From the NCBI GenBank assembly GCA_027943335.1, contig BSBK01008428.1:684501-748500 (forward strand): a stretch of 64,000 nucleotides of DNA, written 5' to 3'. Below are positions 49,871 to 60,129 of the stretch, in pieces. Within the stretch, counting starts at the first letter, position 1. Every line of letters begins with the position of its first letter. Origin of the DNA: Chamaecyparis obtusa. Its lineage: Eukaryota > Streptophyta > Pinopsida > Cupressales > Cupressaceae. The notes beneath the pieces were generated by a model. That model was not told where the DNA came from and did no database searches. It worked only from the letters and a program-made list of their open reading frames with translations. The position numbers and the translations under genes are program-made.

Positions 49871-50671
49871 TGATGCAAGAGCATCCTGGGTATAAGAGCA
49901 ATCTTGCATCACCCAAAAATATTTATGTTTGCTTTTCAATAAGGGCTATCTTGTGCAGAGCTGCTATTTATGAAAACTTACTATTTTTAGTAAGTTGGTC
50001 ATATGATCTCAGAATGTTTTGATTTCACAGTTGGAGGTTCATCCTAGTCATTTCATCCTACCAGTTGAGTTTCATTGCCACATCATCAATATTGGTGAAG
50101 TTATTGAGATTTTTGGGTACGAAATCTTTCATGTCAATTTTGAAGGCCTTAGAAGCTCCGGATCGCAATCGACCCCTAGTTGACTGGTGCTAGCACATGT
50201 CAGGCACTATAGATCTCATCATGGCATTTCCGAAAAGTGGTTACAATAGAAAAATAGAGCTACAGTTAGAAAGTTATGGCCTCCGAAAGTTGGGTTACCT
50301 AAACTCATATTTTATATTTCTTTTGAGCCGACCTTATTGTAATAATTGTGAAAAATAAATAATTCTATGTCTAGTCGGCCTAAAGGGCTAAATTTTTGGA
50401 ACCTTCTTGGGTGGTGGAAATTGCCTATATAAGAAAGATTTGTAGTGTTGTCTAGCGCAGTTCGGGGTAGAGTTCTGGGTATTGATTCGAGGCTTTGTCC
50501 TATAGAATATTGTAAGGGAATGCCTATGTGGTTTTGCATATTATAATTCTGAAAGTTTGTAATTCCATATTTATGGATATAATAAGAAGCCAATTTTCTG
50601 TTCTTGCATGTTGTTGTTGTTTCTTTATTTCTATTATGTATTTGTGGTATTAAGGGGAGCACCTTTCATCA
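49871..50671 (+). repeat. 5' LTR of element I
   Basis: 801 bp, TGATGCAAGAGCATCC to CTTTCATCA. Identical in length to the 3' LTR. Confidence 0.93.
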
Positions 50672-50673
50672 AG

Positions 50674-50684
50674 TGGTATCAGAG
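50674..50684 (+). other. Primer binding site of element I (initiator-Met type)
   Basis: TGGTATCAGAG, followed by TAGGAG, two bases after the LTR. Confidence 0.85.
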
Positions 50685-50831
50685 TAGGAGTTTCTGAGTG
50701 TGTAAATAGATCACCGATTGTGAGGCAGTTTGCACTAGGACCGTGGGTTAGGATTTCTGTGTAAATAGATCACTGACTGTGAGGCAGATTGCACCAGGAC
50801 CATGGTTAGGGTTTCAGTGAGAAGTGCAAAA

Positions 50832-51834
50832 ATGCCTCCACAAAGGGAACATGGTGGAAGAGCTGGTGTTGTAACACCTGAGGTTAGGGAACTGCAGAGA
50901 CAAGTGTGAGCATTGCAAGAGGAGATTTGCAGAGGAATGAATCTTAATGTCAGAGATGAAAGCGAGGATGAAGCCGAAGAAGAAGATCAAGAAGGGAGAA
51001 ATCAAAGTTTTGAATCAAGAAGAAGAAAGACTTTTTTGAGCCATTTCAAAGATCAGAAAAAGACCTAAGATTGAGGTTCTGACATTTTCTAGGAATCTTA
51101 ACCCAGAGGAATTGATCGACTGGATCAATGAATTTGAAGAATATTTTGAGTATGAAGATATTGAGGATCCTGATTGGGTCAAGTTTGCAAAGGCCAGACT
51201 AAAAGGTCATGCGAAGATCTGGTGGCAAGAAATTCAATTGGAGCGAAATAGAAGAGGGAAAGATAAAATTACAAGATGGGATCGGATGGTGGATAAATTG
51301 AAGTGACAGTTCATCCCTATTGATTATGAGCTTGACCTACTAAGGAAAATGTAAAGTTTGAAGCAAGCAGGAAGATCTGTTCAGGAGTATACAGAGGAGT
51401 TATATCGAATCTTCATCAGAATAGGCCATGCAGAAGCTGATAAGGAGAAAGTTGTCCGTTACCTTAATGGGTTAAGGCCAAGTATTCAGGAAGAATTGAA
51501 TCTAGTTCGAATGAACAATATTGAAGAAGCATACCAGTTTTCCCTAAAAGTAGAGGAAAAGTTGAACAAGAAGTTTGAGAGCAGACAAAGCGGAAGAGGT
51601 CATGATGGAAGATCTGGTGGACGGTCATATGGAGATCGAAATGAAGATCTGAAAAAGAAGGATGAGGCCAGTAACAGTCAGAATCAGAGAGGAGATAATT
51701 TCAACCATTTCCAAGATCAGAACAATAGAGATCAGAGAGGAAGAGGAAGAGGACAAAAATCTGGAAGAGGAGGCTTCCGTGGAACATGTTTTCACTATGG
51801 AGAAGAAGGTCATAGGGCATTTGAATGTCCTTAA
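50832..51834 (+). pseudogene. Element I gag with zinc knuckle
   Basis: ATG at 50832 opens a gag N-terminus (MPPQREHGGRAG) with an acidic coiled region, then the retrotrans_gag domain (NPEELIDWINEFEEYFEYED, AKIWWQEIQLERNRRGKDKI). Stops at 51304-51306 and 51352-51354 split it. The frame continues at 51358 with QAGRSVQEYTEELYR and EEAYQFSLKVEEKL and a basic Arg/Gly linker. It ends in the knuckle CFHYGEEGHRAFEC, whose second Cys is Tyr. A frameshift precedes 51112. The family is the common plant chromovirus gag, which forms the particle. Confidence 0.88.
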
Positions 51835-53310
51835 CACCAAGGAAGGATAGATAGGAGGAATGAAGCCTAGGCTAGAGTTGCATATGTAGATGAAGATGCC
51901 AGATCATCACATTTTGAAGATGTTGAAAGAGGAGAAACGTTGATTAATAGAAGAATCTTGTTGAGTGGTGAAAATAAACCTGAGCAAAGGAGGAGTCTAT
52001 TTCGCACCAGGTGCAAGTGTGAGGGTAAGTGTTGTGATGTGATTATTGATAGTGGCAGTACTGATAATTTGGTGTCAGAAGAGATGGTGACAAAGTTGAA
52101 GCTCAAGAGGCAGAAATATCCACATCCATATCGGGTTACCTGGGTGTAGGATGACCACAAGGTTATGGTCAGTGAACAGTGCCTAGTGAAGTTCAAGATC
52201 AGTGGTTACCAAGATGAGGTACTATGTGATATCATATCTATGGATGCATGTCATATGTTGTTGGGTAGACCTTGGCAGTTTGACAAATGTGTTGTACATG
52301 ATGGTCATACAAATACTTATTCCTTGACAAAGGATGAAGTGTGACATAAGCTAAAACCATTGAAGGAAACAAAAGAAAAGGTATGTGGTAATGCAAGAAT
52401 AACTTTTGTTAATAGAAAAAATTTCTCAGATGATATGAGGAATGAGCATATGTGTTTTACCTTAATTTCAAAAGCTGGGAAAGAGGAAGTAGAAGATGTA
52501 CCTATAGAAGTTGTAGAGTTATTGAATGAGTTTAAGGATATTGTATTCGATAATGTGCCTGATGGATTACCACCAGTAAGAAAGATCAGTCATCAGATGG
52601 ACTTGATTCCAGGAGTCAGTTTTCCAAATAAGGTAGCACATAAAATGACACTAGCAGAAAGTGAAGAGTTGAAGATAGATTTGAAGTTTAGTTCATCACA
52701 TCATAGAAGTAGTCCCAGAAATGCATTTGAGTTGAGGAAGATAGATAAAGGAGAAATAAGTAGTGCTGAAGCTGAGAATTTTGCAGAACATTTGCAAAAC
52801 ATCCATGAGGAGGTGAGGAAGCATATTACCAAGATGAATGTGCAGTATAAGGCTAAGGCAGATGAGAAAAGGAGGCATAAGGAATTTCATGTTGGAGAAG
52901 AAGTCATGGTTCATTTGTGGAAGGAAAGATTTCCAGTTGGTACATATAACAAGTTGAAAATGATGAAGTTTGGGCCATGTAAGATATTGAAGAAGCATGA
53001 TTCAGGAAATGCATATGAGGTCAAGTTGCCTACTAAGCTGAATATTTCACTAGTATTTAGTGTTTCAGATCTGACAGAGTATCATGAAGGAGGTGTTGAA
53101 GATGAGGTTACAGCAGCACAATGGAGTATTCCAACAACCAGTTCAGATATCAAGGAGATTGAAGACATACTGGATATTCATGTTGGCAGAAGCACAAGGA
53201 ACAAGACATATAAAGAGTATTTGATCAAATGGAAAGGACGACCTATTGAAGATTCATCATGGCTAACAAAGGAGGAGGTTAACCGTCTTGGTTTTCCTCT
53301 GTACACCTGA
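51835..53310 (+). pseudogene. Element I protease / truncated RT fused to integrase C-terminus and chromodomain
   Basis: The protease block VIIDSGSTDNLVS lies at about 52040-52080. From 52360 one open frame of 316 codons runs to 53310. It holds the RT lead-in (DGLPPVRKISHQMDLIPG) up to the SEEL block, then a short FSSSHH piece from mid-integrase, then RNAFELRK and the integrase C-terminal domain (FHVGEEVMVHLWKERFP, KFGPCKILKK), and finally the chromodomain (EYLIKWKGRPIEDSSW). So at least two deletions removed most of RT, RNase H and the integrase core, yet all junctions kept the frame. Chromodomains direct integration to marked chromatin. Confidence 0.87.
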
Positions 53311-53350
53311 GTCGTGACAGGGTCACTTCTCAAATTACCCCGGGTGTCTC

Positions 53351-54151
53351 TGATGTAGGAGCATCCTGGGTGTAAGAGAAATCTTCCATCACCCAAAAAT
53401 ATTTATGTTTGCTTTTCAATAAGGGCTATCTTGTGCAGAGCTGCTATTTATGGAAACTTACTATTTTTAGTAAGTTGGTCATATGATCTCAGAATGTTTT
53501 GATTTCATAGTTGGAGGTTCATCCTAGTCATTTCAGCCTACCAATTGAGTTTCATTGTCACATCATCAGTATTGGTGAAGTTATTAAGATTTTTGGGTAC
53601 GAAATCTTTCAAGTCAATTTTGAAGGCCTTAGAGGCTCTGGATCGCAATCAACCCCTGACTGATTGGCGCTAGCGCGTGTCAGACACTGTAGATCTTGTC
53701 ATGGCGTTTCTGAAAAGTGGTTACAATAGAAAAACAGAGCTATAGTTAAAAATTTATGGCCTTTGAAAGTTGGGTTACCTAAAATCATATTTTGTATTTC
53801 TTTTGAGCTGACCCTATTGTAATAATTGTGAAAAATAAATAATTCTATGTCTAGTCGGCCTAAAGGGCTAAATTTTTGGAACCTTCTTGGGCGGTGGAAA
53901 TTGCCTATATAAGAAAGGTTTGTAGTGTTGTCTAAGGCAGTTTGGGGTAGAGTTCTGGGTATTGATTCGAGGCTTTATCCTACAGAATATTGTAAGGGAA
54001 TACCCATGTGGCTTTGCATATTGTAATTCTGAAAGTTTGTAATTCCACATTTGTGGAGATAATAAGAAGCCAATTTTTTGTTCTTGCATGTTGTTGTTGT
54101 TTCTTTGTTTTTGTTATGTGTTTGTGGTATTAAGGGGAGCACCCTTCGTCA
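53351..54151 (+). repeat. 3' LTR of element I
   Basis: 801 bp, TGATGTAGGAGCATCC to CCTTCGTCA. Confidence 0.93.
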
Positions 54152-54156
54152 ACAAG

Positions 54157-54760
54157 GTTAGACAAGTACTTACTTCACCTTGGATTTAGAAGAGATAATG
54201 CTAACAGTAACTTGTATTTTATAACTAGTGAAGATGGAATTTTGATAATAGAAGTGTTTGTTGATGATATTATATAAGGAGGCAATGATGATATGTGTAA
54301 TAAATTTTCTAAGGATCTAGAGAATGAATTTGAAATGTCCATGATAGGAGAAATGAAATTCTTTCTTAGACTGCAAATAAATTAGAGCAAGAATGACATT
54401 TTTATTTCTCAGACTAAGTATCTTAAGGAAATGTTGAATTTTTTGGAATGGAAGACTATAAACCAATTGGTACACCCATGGTGACTGGTCACAGACCAAC
54501 AAACAATGATGAGACAAAGAGTGTTTTTCAGACCAAGAATAGATCAATGGTTGGTGGATTACAATATCTAACTCACACCAGACCAGATATAGCTAATGTT
54601 GTTGGAATTGTGTCTAGATATCAGGCAGGACCTAAAGAAACACACTTAGCTGCTATAAAAAGGATATTTAGATATCTGGAAGGAACAATGGAATATGGCT
54701 TATGGTATGATAGAAATGATGACTTTGAACTACATGCTTATATTGATGTTGATTGATGCT
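54157..54760 (+). pseudogene. Element C reverse transcriptase, segment 4
   Basis: Continues Copia RT after element I: LDKYLLHLGF, then FVDDII (the YVDD catalytic box with Tyr to Phe) at about 54257-54274 followed at once by TAA. Next come EMSMIGEMKFFLRLQI, a frameshift, and PIGTPM, YLTHTRPDIA and ETHLAAIKRIFRYLEGT from 54448. It ends at a 22-bp tandem duplication (54734-54777) that breaks the frame at the start of RNase H. Confidence 0.9.
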
Positions 54761-55157
54761 TATATTGATGTTGAAGTGCATTTTTCCTTGGGAAAAAGCT
54801 AGTTTCATGGCTAAGTAAGAAGCAAGATCAACTGCAGAATCTGAGTATGTTGTTGCTGCTATTAACTGCACTCAAATTGTTTGGATAAAACAAATGTTGA
54901 AAGATATTGGAATAAATTATGTTGAACCAATGGTTATCCATTGTGATAATACCAATATAGTAAACCTGTCAAAGAATCTTGTGATGCACTCTAAAACTAA
55001 GCATATTTCTATTAAGTATCACTTCTTGAAAGACAAGGTAGCAGCAAAGGAAATAAGGTTGGAATACATTAGCACAAAAGAACAGATAGTAGATATCTTT
55101 ACAAAGTCATTTCCAAAAGATGCCTTTGAGTATCTTAGAGGTATGCTCAGGGTGTAG
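54761..55157 (+). pseudogene. Element C RNase H
   Basis: The region after the 22-bp duplication is frameshifted (LVSWLSKKQD block present in one frame). The clean part starts at 54894 and encodes PMVIHCDNTNIVNLSKNLVM, HSKTKHISIKYHFLKD and STKEQIVDIFTK, the Copia RNase H C-terminal blocks, ending in TAG at 55155-55157. This enzyme removes the RNA strand during cDNA synthesis. Confidence 0.88.
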
Positions 55158-55456
55158 GCGCCTCCTAGTGAGAATTAAATGATGTAGGGATGCATCAATC
55201 CAGGGGATTTCAGAGCCTTGTCATGTTCTAGACTTGATGTATGGATCTACTCCTCAGGAGGGGTGACTGTTGAAAATAGTTGTTGAAGACAATTGATGAC
55301 TTATGGCACCCTCTTCCATTATTGTCAAAGGGGAAAATTTACTATGAGAAAATCACTAAAGGGGAGAGATACTGTACAAGGAAGAATTTACTGAGAGAAT
55401 ACTTTTTGGGTTGATGAATTTTCCCATATGTTGCCATCAATGCCAAAGGGGGAGAT
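55158..55456 (+). other. Element C 3' untranslated region and polypurine tract
   Basis: No coding capacity. AAAGGGGGAGAT at 55445-55456 abuts the 3' LTR and is the plus-strand primer. Confidence 0.85.
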
Positions 55457-56706
55457 TATTTGATATTGCTAATGCATTGGGGATATTTTTGATACATTTA
55501 ATATGTTTAATCTACATTGAGTTATATTGGAATTATAGTTGTTGTCATTTGTGTTTTGTCACCGATGTCAACATATGTTTTTATGAAGAGAACAGGCTGG
55601 TTATTACAGTGTATGGAGACTATATGGATGATTTAGATCATGTGAACACAGTTGTGTGTACAAGAAGGTGTTGTGATCTTATATCTAAGATCTCATGATG
55701 TAATATTACATATTGGTTGAGTTACAAAAGATTTAGTGAAGATTGGTTACTGGACTATGATAGTGGAAGTTGATAGAGTAAGTCTCTGAGTTTTGGGTAT
55801 ATCTTACAGGTGATGAGGATTATGTATATGCGAGCTTAAGTGATGACAGATAGTGTACTAAAGATTGTTTTCTGGTATTATCAAGGTATGGAAAGAAGGA
55901 TGATGTTAGTTGTGGCATGTGTTCTGGAGAAGACCTATTTGGAAGTCAACTTCAGAGTTTTAGCATGTATCATAAATGGTGAGCATGGATTATGGATGTC
56001 GGTCCTTAATTATTGAATTATAATTATTGTATAATTTTTTAGATACTGTGTGTATCTTAGCAAGGATTTATGTAGTTATTTGTATATTAGGACAGCCTAA
56101 TTGGCCGACCTGGTCATTTATATGGTATATATGTAAGATCTTTTCTTTTGAAAAGATATGGGAGGAATGTATGTGATGTAAAAGAGAATTGTGGAAGTTG
56201 CGAGCTTGTGTCTGCTAGATGTAGAGAAGAGAATAACATATATACTTCATTGGAACTGATCAAGCAAACATAGTTGCTATCAGATAGTTCAAGGATTGTG
56301 TATCTCCTTAAATACACTTGTGTTGCAAACAGTAAGTTCTGAAGGTGGACATAACCTTCTTTGGGCAGTGAGCTTGGACAGTGAGCCTACCTCTTTTCTT
56401 GACTCCTAACAGGGTATGTCCTCTAACAAGGACTATGTACTGTAATGTTTTAATTGTCTCCTAACAGGGCTAGATCTTCTAAAAGGATACTATACTCTCA
56501 GTACATCATTAGTGGGTGTTAATTCCCACCGGGGTTTTACCTTTAACAGGGTTTCCTCGACAACAAATATTGTGTTATTGTGTTAGCATTCATTGTGTTC
56601 ATTTGATTTGGTATTGATGTTATTCAAAGTTTAAAATTTTAATAATCAGTCATACAAATGATTCACCCCTTCTCTCAGTTGTATTGGTGGACTATTATTC
56701 CTAACA
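55457..56706 (+). repeat. 3' LTR of element C
   Basis: 1,250 bp, uninterrupted, from TATTTGATATTG (TG changed to TA) to ATTCCTAACA. Contains the Copia U5 signature (GGGGTTTTACCTTTAACAGG, then GGTTTCCTCGAC) near 56530 and ATTCACCCCTTCTCTCAG near 56661. Confidence 0.93.
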
Positions 56707-56711
56707 GTAAG

Positions 56712-57790
56712 AATTCTTCTTCCCTTGATGTTGTTTTTCCAATATAATATTTTGACAAGCTTGTGATTGGTTAGAGAAGATTACTTTAATAGGTTACTTT
56801 GTCAATCATGTTCCTCCTAAAATAATGTTATGATATTGGGTTGCCAAGGCTTGGGCCCCTTGTGAGGTCCATTTGGATGGCATCCAAAACTTGACCATGG
56901 GCTTCTTTTTGTTTCCTTTTCAAAACCCATCTCATGTGGAGGGTGTTCTCAAGAATAGTCCCTTGTTTGTTTGTTCCTCTCTATTAGTTTTTCATCCTTG
57001 GTCATGAGACTTTTCAAACTCTGACAAGAGAAATTTAAGGTTCTAGTTTGGGTTGAATTCCCAGGTTTTCCTTTTCCTTGTTGGTAGTTTTTGAAAACCG
57101 TAACTCAAATACTTGGTAGGGTAGTTTTATGGAGCCATATCACTTTTTCCATACTCCTCCTTAGAAGAGGGTTTACATAGAAATTGATTTATCCAAGGAC
57201 CCCAAATAATTTATTGAGATTCAAATTGGTGGGCAATATTTATCATAACTAGTATTGTATTTAAATTTTTCCAATACATATTTTTGTTGCCAATCCTCAA
57301 ACCATAAAATAAAGGATTTCCCTCTTGCAACTCCAAGGACCAAGTCTCCTCCTAAGGAGTTTGTTTCTGCTCAAACCCTAGACACCCTAAAAGTAGATGA
57401 AGGATGGACCACAGTAGTCCATAAAGGAAAGCACACTTTGTCATTCCAACCCAAGCAATATTCCTCATCTACTTCGCCATCTCAATAATCTATTCAATCA
57501 AAGGTGCCAAAAAAACCTCCCTCAACAAAGGGGATTTCAAACCATTCTCCATATGGGAATAACATGTTTGTCCATGTTTCCCAGGTGAAGATTCAAGGTG
57601 AATCTTATCCTCGTACAGTGGGGGTTTGCACTCCTCATCTTGTTTCTTTGATATCCAACTCATATTCTTCCTTGATTCATTCTCACAACCCTCTAAGGAG
57701 GGATGAATTAGAAGATGAAGGGAAAAAAAAATGGCAGGTGATCTCAGGGGATATTTACCTTGCCTTCCATCTAGAATTTGATTTTTTATA
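56712..57790 (+). pseudogene. LINE (L1-type) ORF1 remnant, DUF4283-like
   Basis: Continues the fragment at 7190-7422. Around 56830-57000 a frame reads WVAKAWAPCEVHLDGIQNLT then FFLFPFQNPSHVEGVLKNSP and LLVFHPWS, the pattern of plant LINE ORF1 proteins (DUF4283: partial RRM-like RNA binding). A degraded knuckle region follows (57255 onward, NTYFCCQSSNHKIKDFP) and the DEGWTTVVHKGK block typical of the ORF1 C-terminal part. Many stops and frameshifts. The two halves were one ORF before C inserted. Confidence 0.7.
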
Positions 57791-58215
57791 GAATATTTTC
57801 TCCTCTCTTAGGGATGAGGATGATATGCATGATGATACAAAATGAATTTTATATCATGGACTGTTCATGGTCTTACAGACTTCTCCCAAAAGAATGTTGT
57901 GCAATATATCTGTCAAATGTTTTTTTTTTGCCTTTAGGAAGTAAAGATTGATGTCTTCATGTTATGTGTGGCATGTCATGTTGTTTGGCCAAATATTCTA
58001 GTTTTCACTTTTGACCATGAAATTGGTCATGGAGTGGTTGTCACCCTTCTTTCATCAAGGTGGAAAGATGCATTTTTTTCTCATGGGGTGGAACTCATAC
58101 AGAGATTGGTTTGGGTCATAATGAAAATTGACAATCATTCTTTTGGGATAATTAATGTTTATGCTCCCAATGATGTTGTGCGGAGATCACACCTTTGGAA
58201 TTAGACAACTGATTC
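57791..58215 (+). pseudogene. LINE ORF2 endonuclease fragment
   Basis: The frame 57959-58204 encodes GHGVVVTLLSSRWKDAFF, QRLVWVIMKIDNHSFGIINV and YAPNDVVRRSHLWN, the central part of the AP-type endonuclease of plant L1 LINEs, which nicks the target to prime reverse transcription. The sequence is lost just after LWN, where another repeat begins at 58221. No LINE RT was found downstream in the window. Confidence 0.75.
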
Positions 58216-58220
58216 ATTAT

Positions 58221-59775
58221 TGTTGAATTTTTTAGCCCACCGTTAGTCCTCTAGATTGATCTTATCACAAGAGCTCATATAGTGTAGGTATTTTGAGCTA
58301 TCAAAATAGACATCTCAGTAAAAACATTTCTCATGGTTCACTAAAATAAGCATGCAAGGATCTACATAGATCTAATACTCAATTTTGGAAGGATAGGTCG
58401 ATGGTCTCACCAAAATCCTAAATAGTTTGTTCATTAGGCTTTAGGATCATATATTGACACATCAAGTCAAAGGGCTTACCTATGGATGACATCGGGGTAA
58501 GTTTTACTAGTATGCATCCTTGTTGCTTAGACATGTTATACTTTTGACAAGACATATTTGGGTCTTTCCAAAAAGACCATTCTTCAAGATGTCATCGATG
58601 TGGTTGTCTTTGGTCTTTGCTGATGAAGTTTATCGACAAGAGTCTTATCAATCTTGATGTTCATCGGTGATAAGAAGGGAGGAAATCCTACGACCCAATG
58701 GTGTAGATTCCACTGATGAAAGGTATTAGTGAAGGTTTCTTCGATAAACATTTGATGATGGGAAAGGAGTTTGGACATCAGAAAAGGGACAAACATGTTT
58801 CACCGATGAGGTTCATCAGTGATCAAAGGTGATCAATTTATGCCTTCTGATGGGTGGTGTTATGTTGTCGGATGTCATCAGTATAGGTCACCCTGACGGG
58901 TTTGTTCATCAACAATCATACATAGATTTTTAGTGAGGCCCGACAGTGTATGTTTGATCGATGGGTTCCATCAATAGAGATTTTTTGATGAGGTTTTCAG
59001 ATGGTAGCTTGACAATGGCATCAACAAGGGTCTTGTTGATATGATCATCATTGAGTTTCATCAGGGTAACATGAGCATTATTGCTTCGATATCATTGTTG
59101 ATGGCTAATGGATAAAGGGTTTGTTGACAGGGATTCTTGAGTGTTTACCTGATCTTTAATAGTATGTGACAGACAAATTGATGTGACCAACAAAGGAGTT
59201 GGTCATTGGGGAAGCTTTCCATGATGGTCAAAATGGTCAAACAATGCCAAGAATGTAGAGATTTCATCAAGGTACTTTTTGTTGATTGAAATGATAGGGA
59301 ATTAATATTCAAGTATGATCATCAATTTGTCTTCATGTTGTCAACCCTTTCAAGTGACACCATTACTCCCCTATGATCAGTTTGATTCTTCTAGCCACTC
59401 CATAGTCATTTATGGCTACCATGGCTCTTGGAATTATTTATACATGCTAACAAAGTACAACACGAGGACTTTTGAGTTCATAACTATTGTTGGGGGTCAC
59501 TTCTCAGCTACATGAGCATTCATTTTTTGGAATTTATGTCACTTATGGGCTCCACTTGTTTGTAAAGATCATATTCTTTTGATTTGTTCTTATATAACTC
59601 AACCCTAGTTGATGGTTTTAACTCTAGTGATCTTCTGAGTGATGCCTAATCTATAAAGGCAATCTTGTACATTTTGTAAAGGGTTCTCTAGTTCTTTGTA
59701 GTAGCTTATGCTCTATACATGTAATTTCCTATGCCTTTTATTAATGAAACTCTCTATTTTTTACCTCTTCTCACC
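58221..59775 (+). mobile_element. Probable solo LTR (about 1.55 kb) in the LINE remnant
   Basis: Starts TGTTGAATTTTTTAGCCC immediately after ATTAT (58216-58220); the same ATTAT recurs at 59776-59780 after TTCTCACC. A TATATAA box near 59590 and a tail rich in poly(A)-signal-like TTAATGAAA before 59760 suggest U3-R-U5 order on the plus strand. The right terminus is not a clean CA and no partner LTR is present, so this is tentative. Between 58560 and 59250 the sequence is dense in diverged GATG/CATC repeats. Confidence 0.45.
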
Positions 59776-59780
59776 ATTAT

Positions 59781-60129
59781 GGTATCTTGTGCATATCATT
59801 TTCCTTATGTTGAATGTTTCTTTCATGTTTTCCTAAGTTTGTATGTTGTATCTACTTTTCTTATGTATACTATATAGTGAATGCATCCTCCTTATAGCAT
59901 CTCATTAGTTTTGATTTGCATATGGGTCTTTGGGAAATGAACTAGAGTTGAGATATGTGTAGTAAGAGTATTTTGTTAATGTTTTGAGAAATTTTAGGTA
60001 GAGAAATCCATGTTTTAATCTGGTGCATCACCTCCTTTCCCTTTCAGGATATCCTTCTCCCTGATGAACTACAATTGATTTGAATAAACTGTATGACTTG
60101 AAGATCTGTGATTTGAGATCACTGAGTTA
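59781..60129. other. Unassigned noncoding stretch
   Basis: No gene, LTR end or repeat recognised here. Confidence 0.3.

Larger units (their letters stand above)
49871..54151 (+). mobile_element. Element I: Ty3/Gypsy chromovirus with internally deleted pol, inserted in C
   Basis: 4,281 bp with two 801-bp LTRs (49871-50671, 53351-54151; TGATG...TCA termini) and duplication GCAAG (left) / ACAAG (right). The primer site TGGTATCAGAG begins at 50674. The interior of 2.7 kb encodes gag, a zinc knuckle, an aspartic protease, the first part of RT, then jumps to the integrase C-terminus and a chromodomain. Most of RT, RNase H and the integrase core is missing, so it is a deletion derivative. A related solo LTR is at 7549-8317. 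Confidence 0.92.
7423..56706 (+). mobile_element. Element C: Ty1/Copia retrotransposon, split by six primary insertions
   Basis: Flanked by a perfect GTAAG duplication (7418-7422 and 56707-56711). The domain order is LTR, initiator-Met primer site, UBN2-type gag with a CCHC knuckle, aspartic protease, GAG-pre-integrase, integrase, RT, RNase H, polypurine tract, LTR, which is the Copia order. Subtracting solo LTR I, B, J, H, F and I with their duplications (42,371 bp) leaves 6,913 bp. The 5' LTR then measures 1,251 bp against 1,250 bp for the 3' LTR, which checks the boundaries. All domains carry stops or frameshifts, so C is dead. It landed inside a LINE ORF1. Confidence 0.93.

Noticed and set aside
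59776..59793. TGGTATCTTGTGC as a primer site after the LTR at 58221
   Set aside because: Only the first seven bases match the initiator-Met site, it overlaps the ATTAT candidate duplication, and no coding domain follows.
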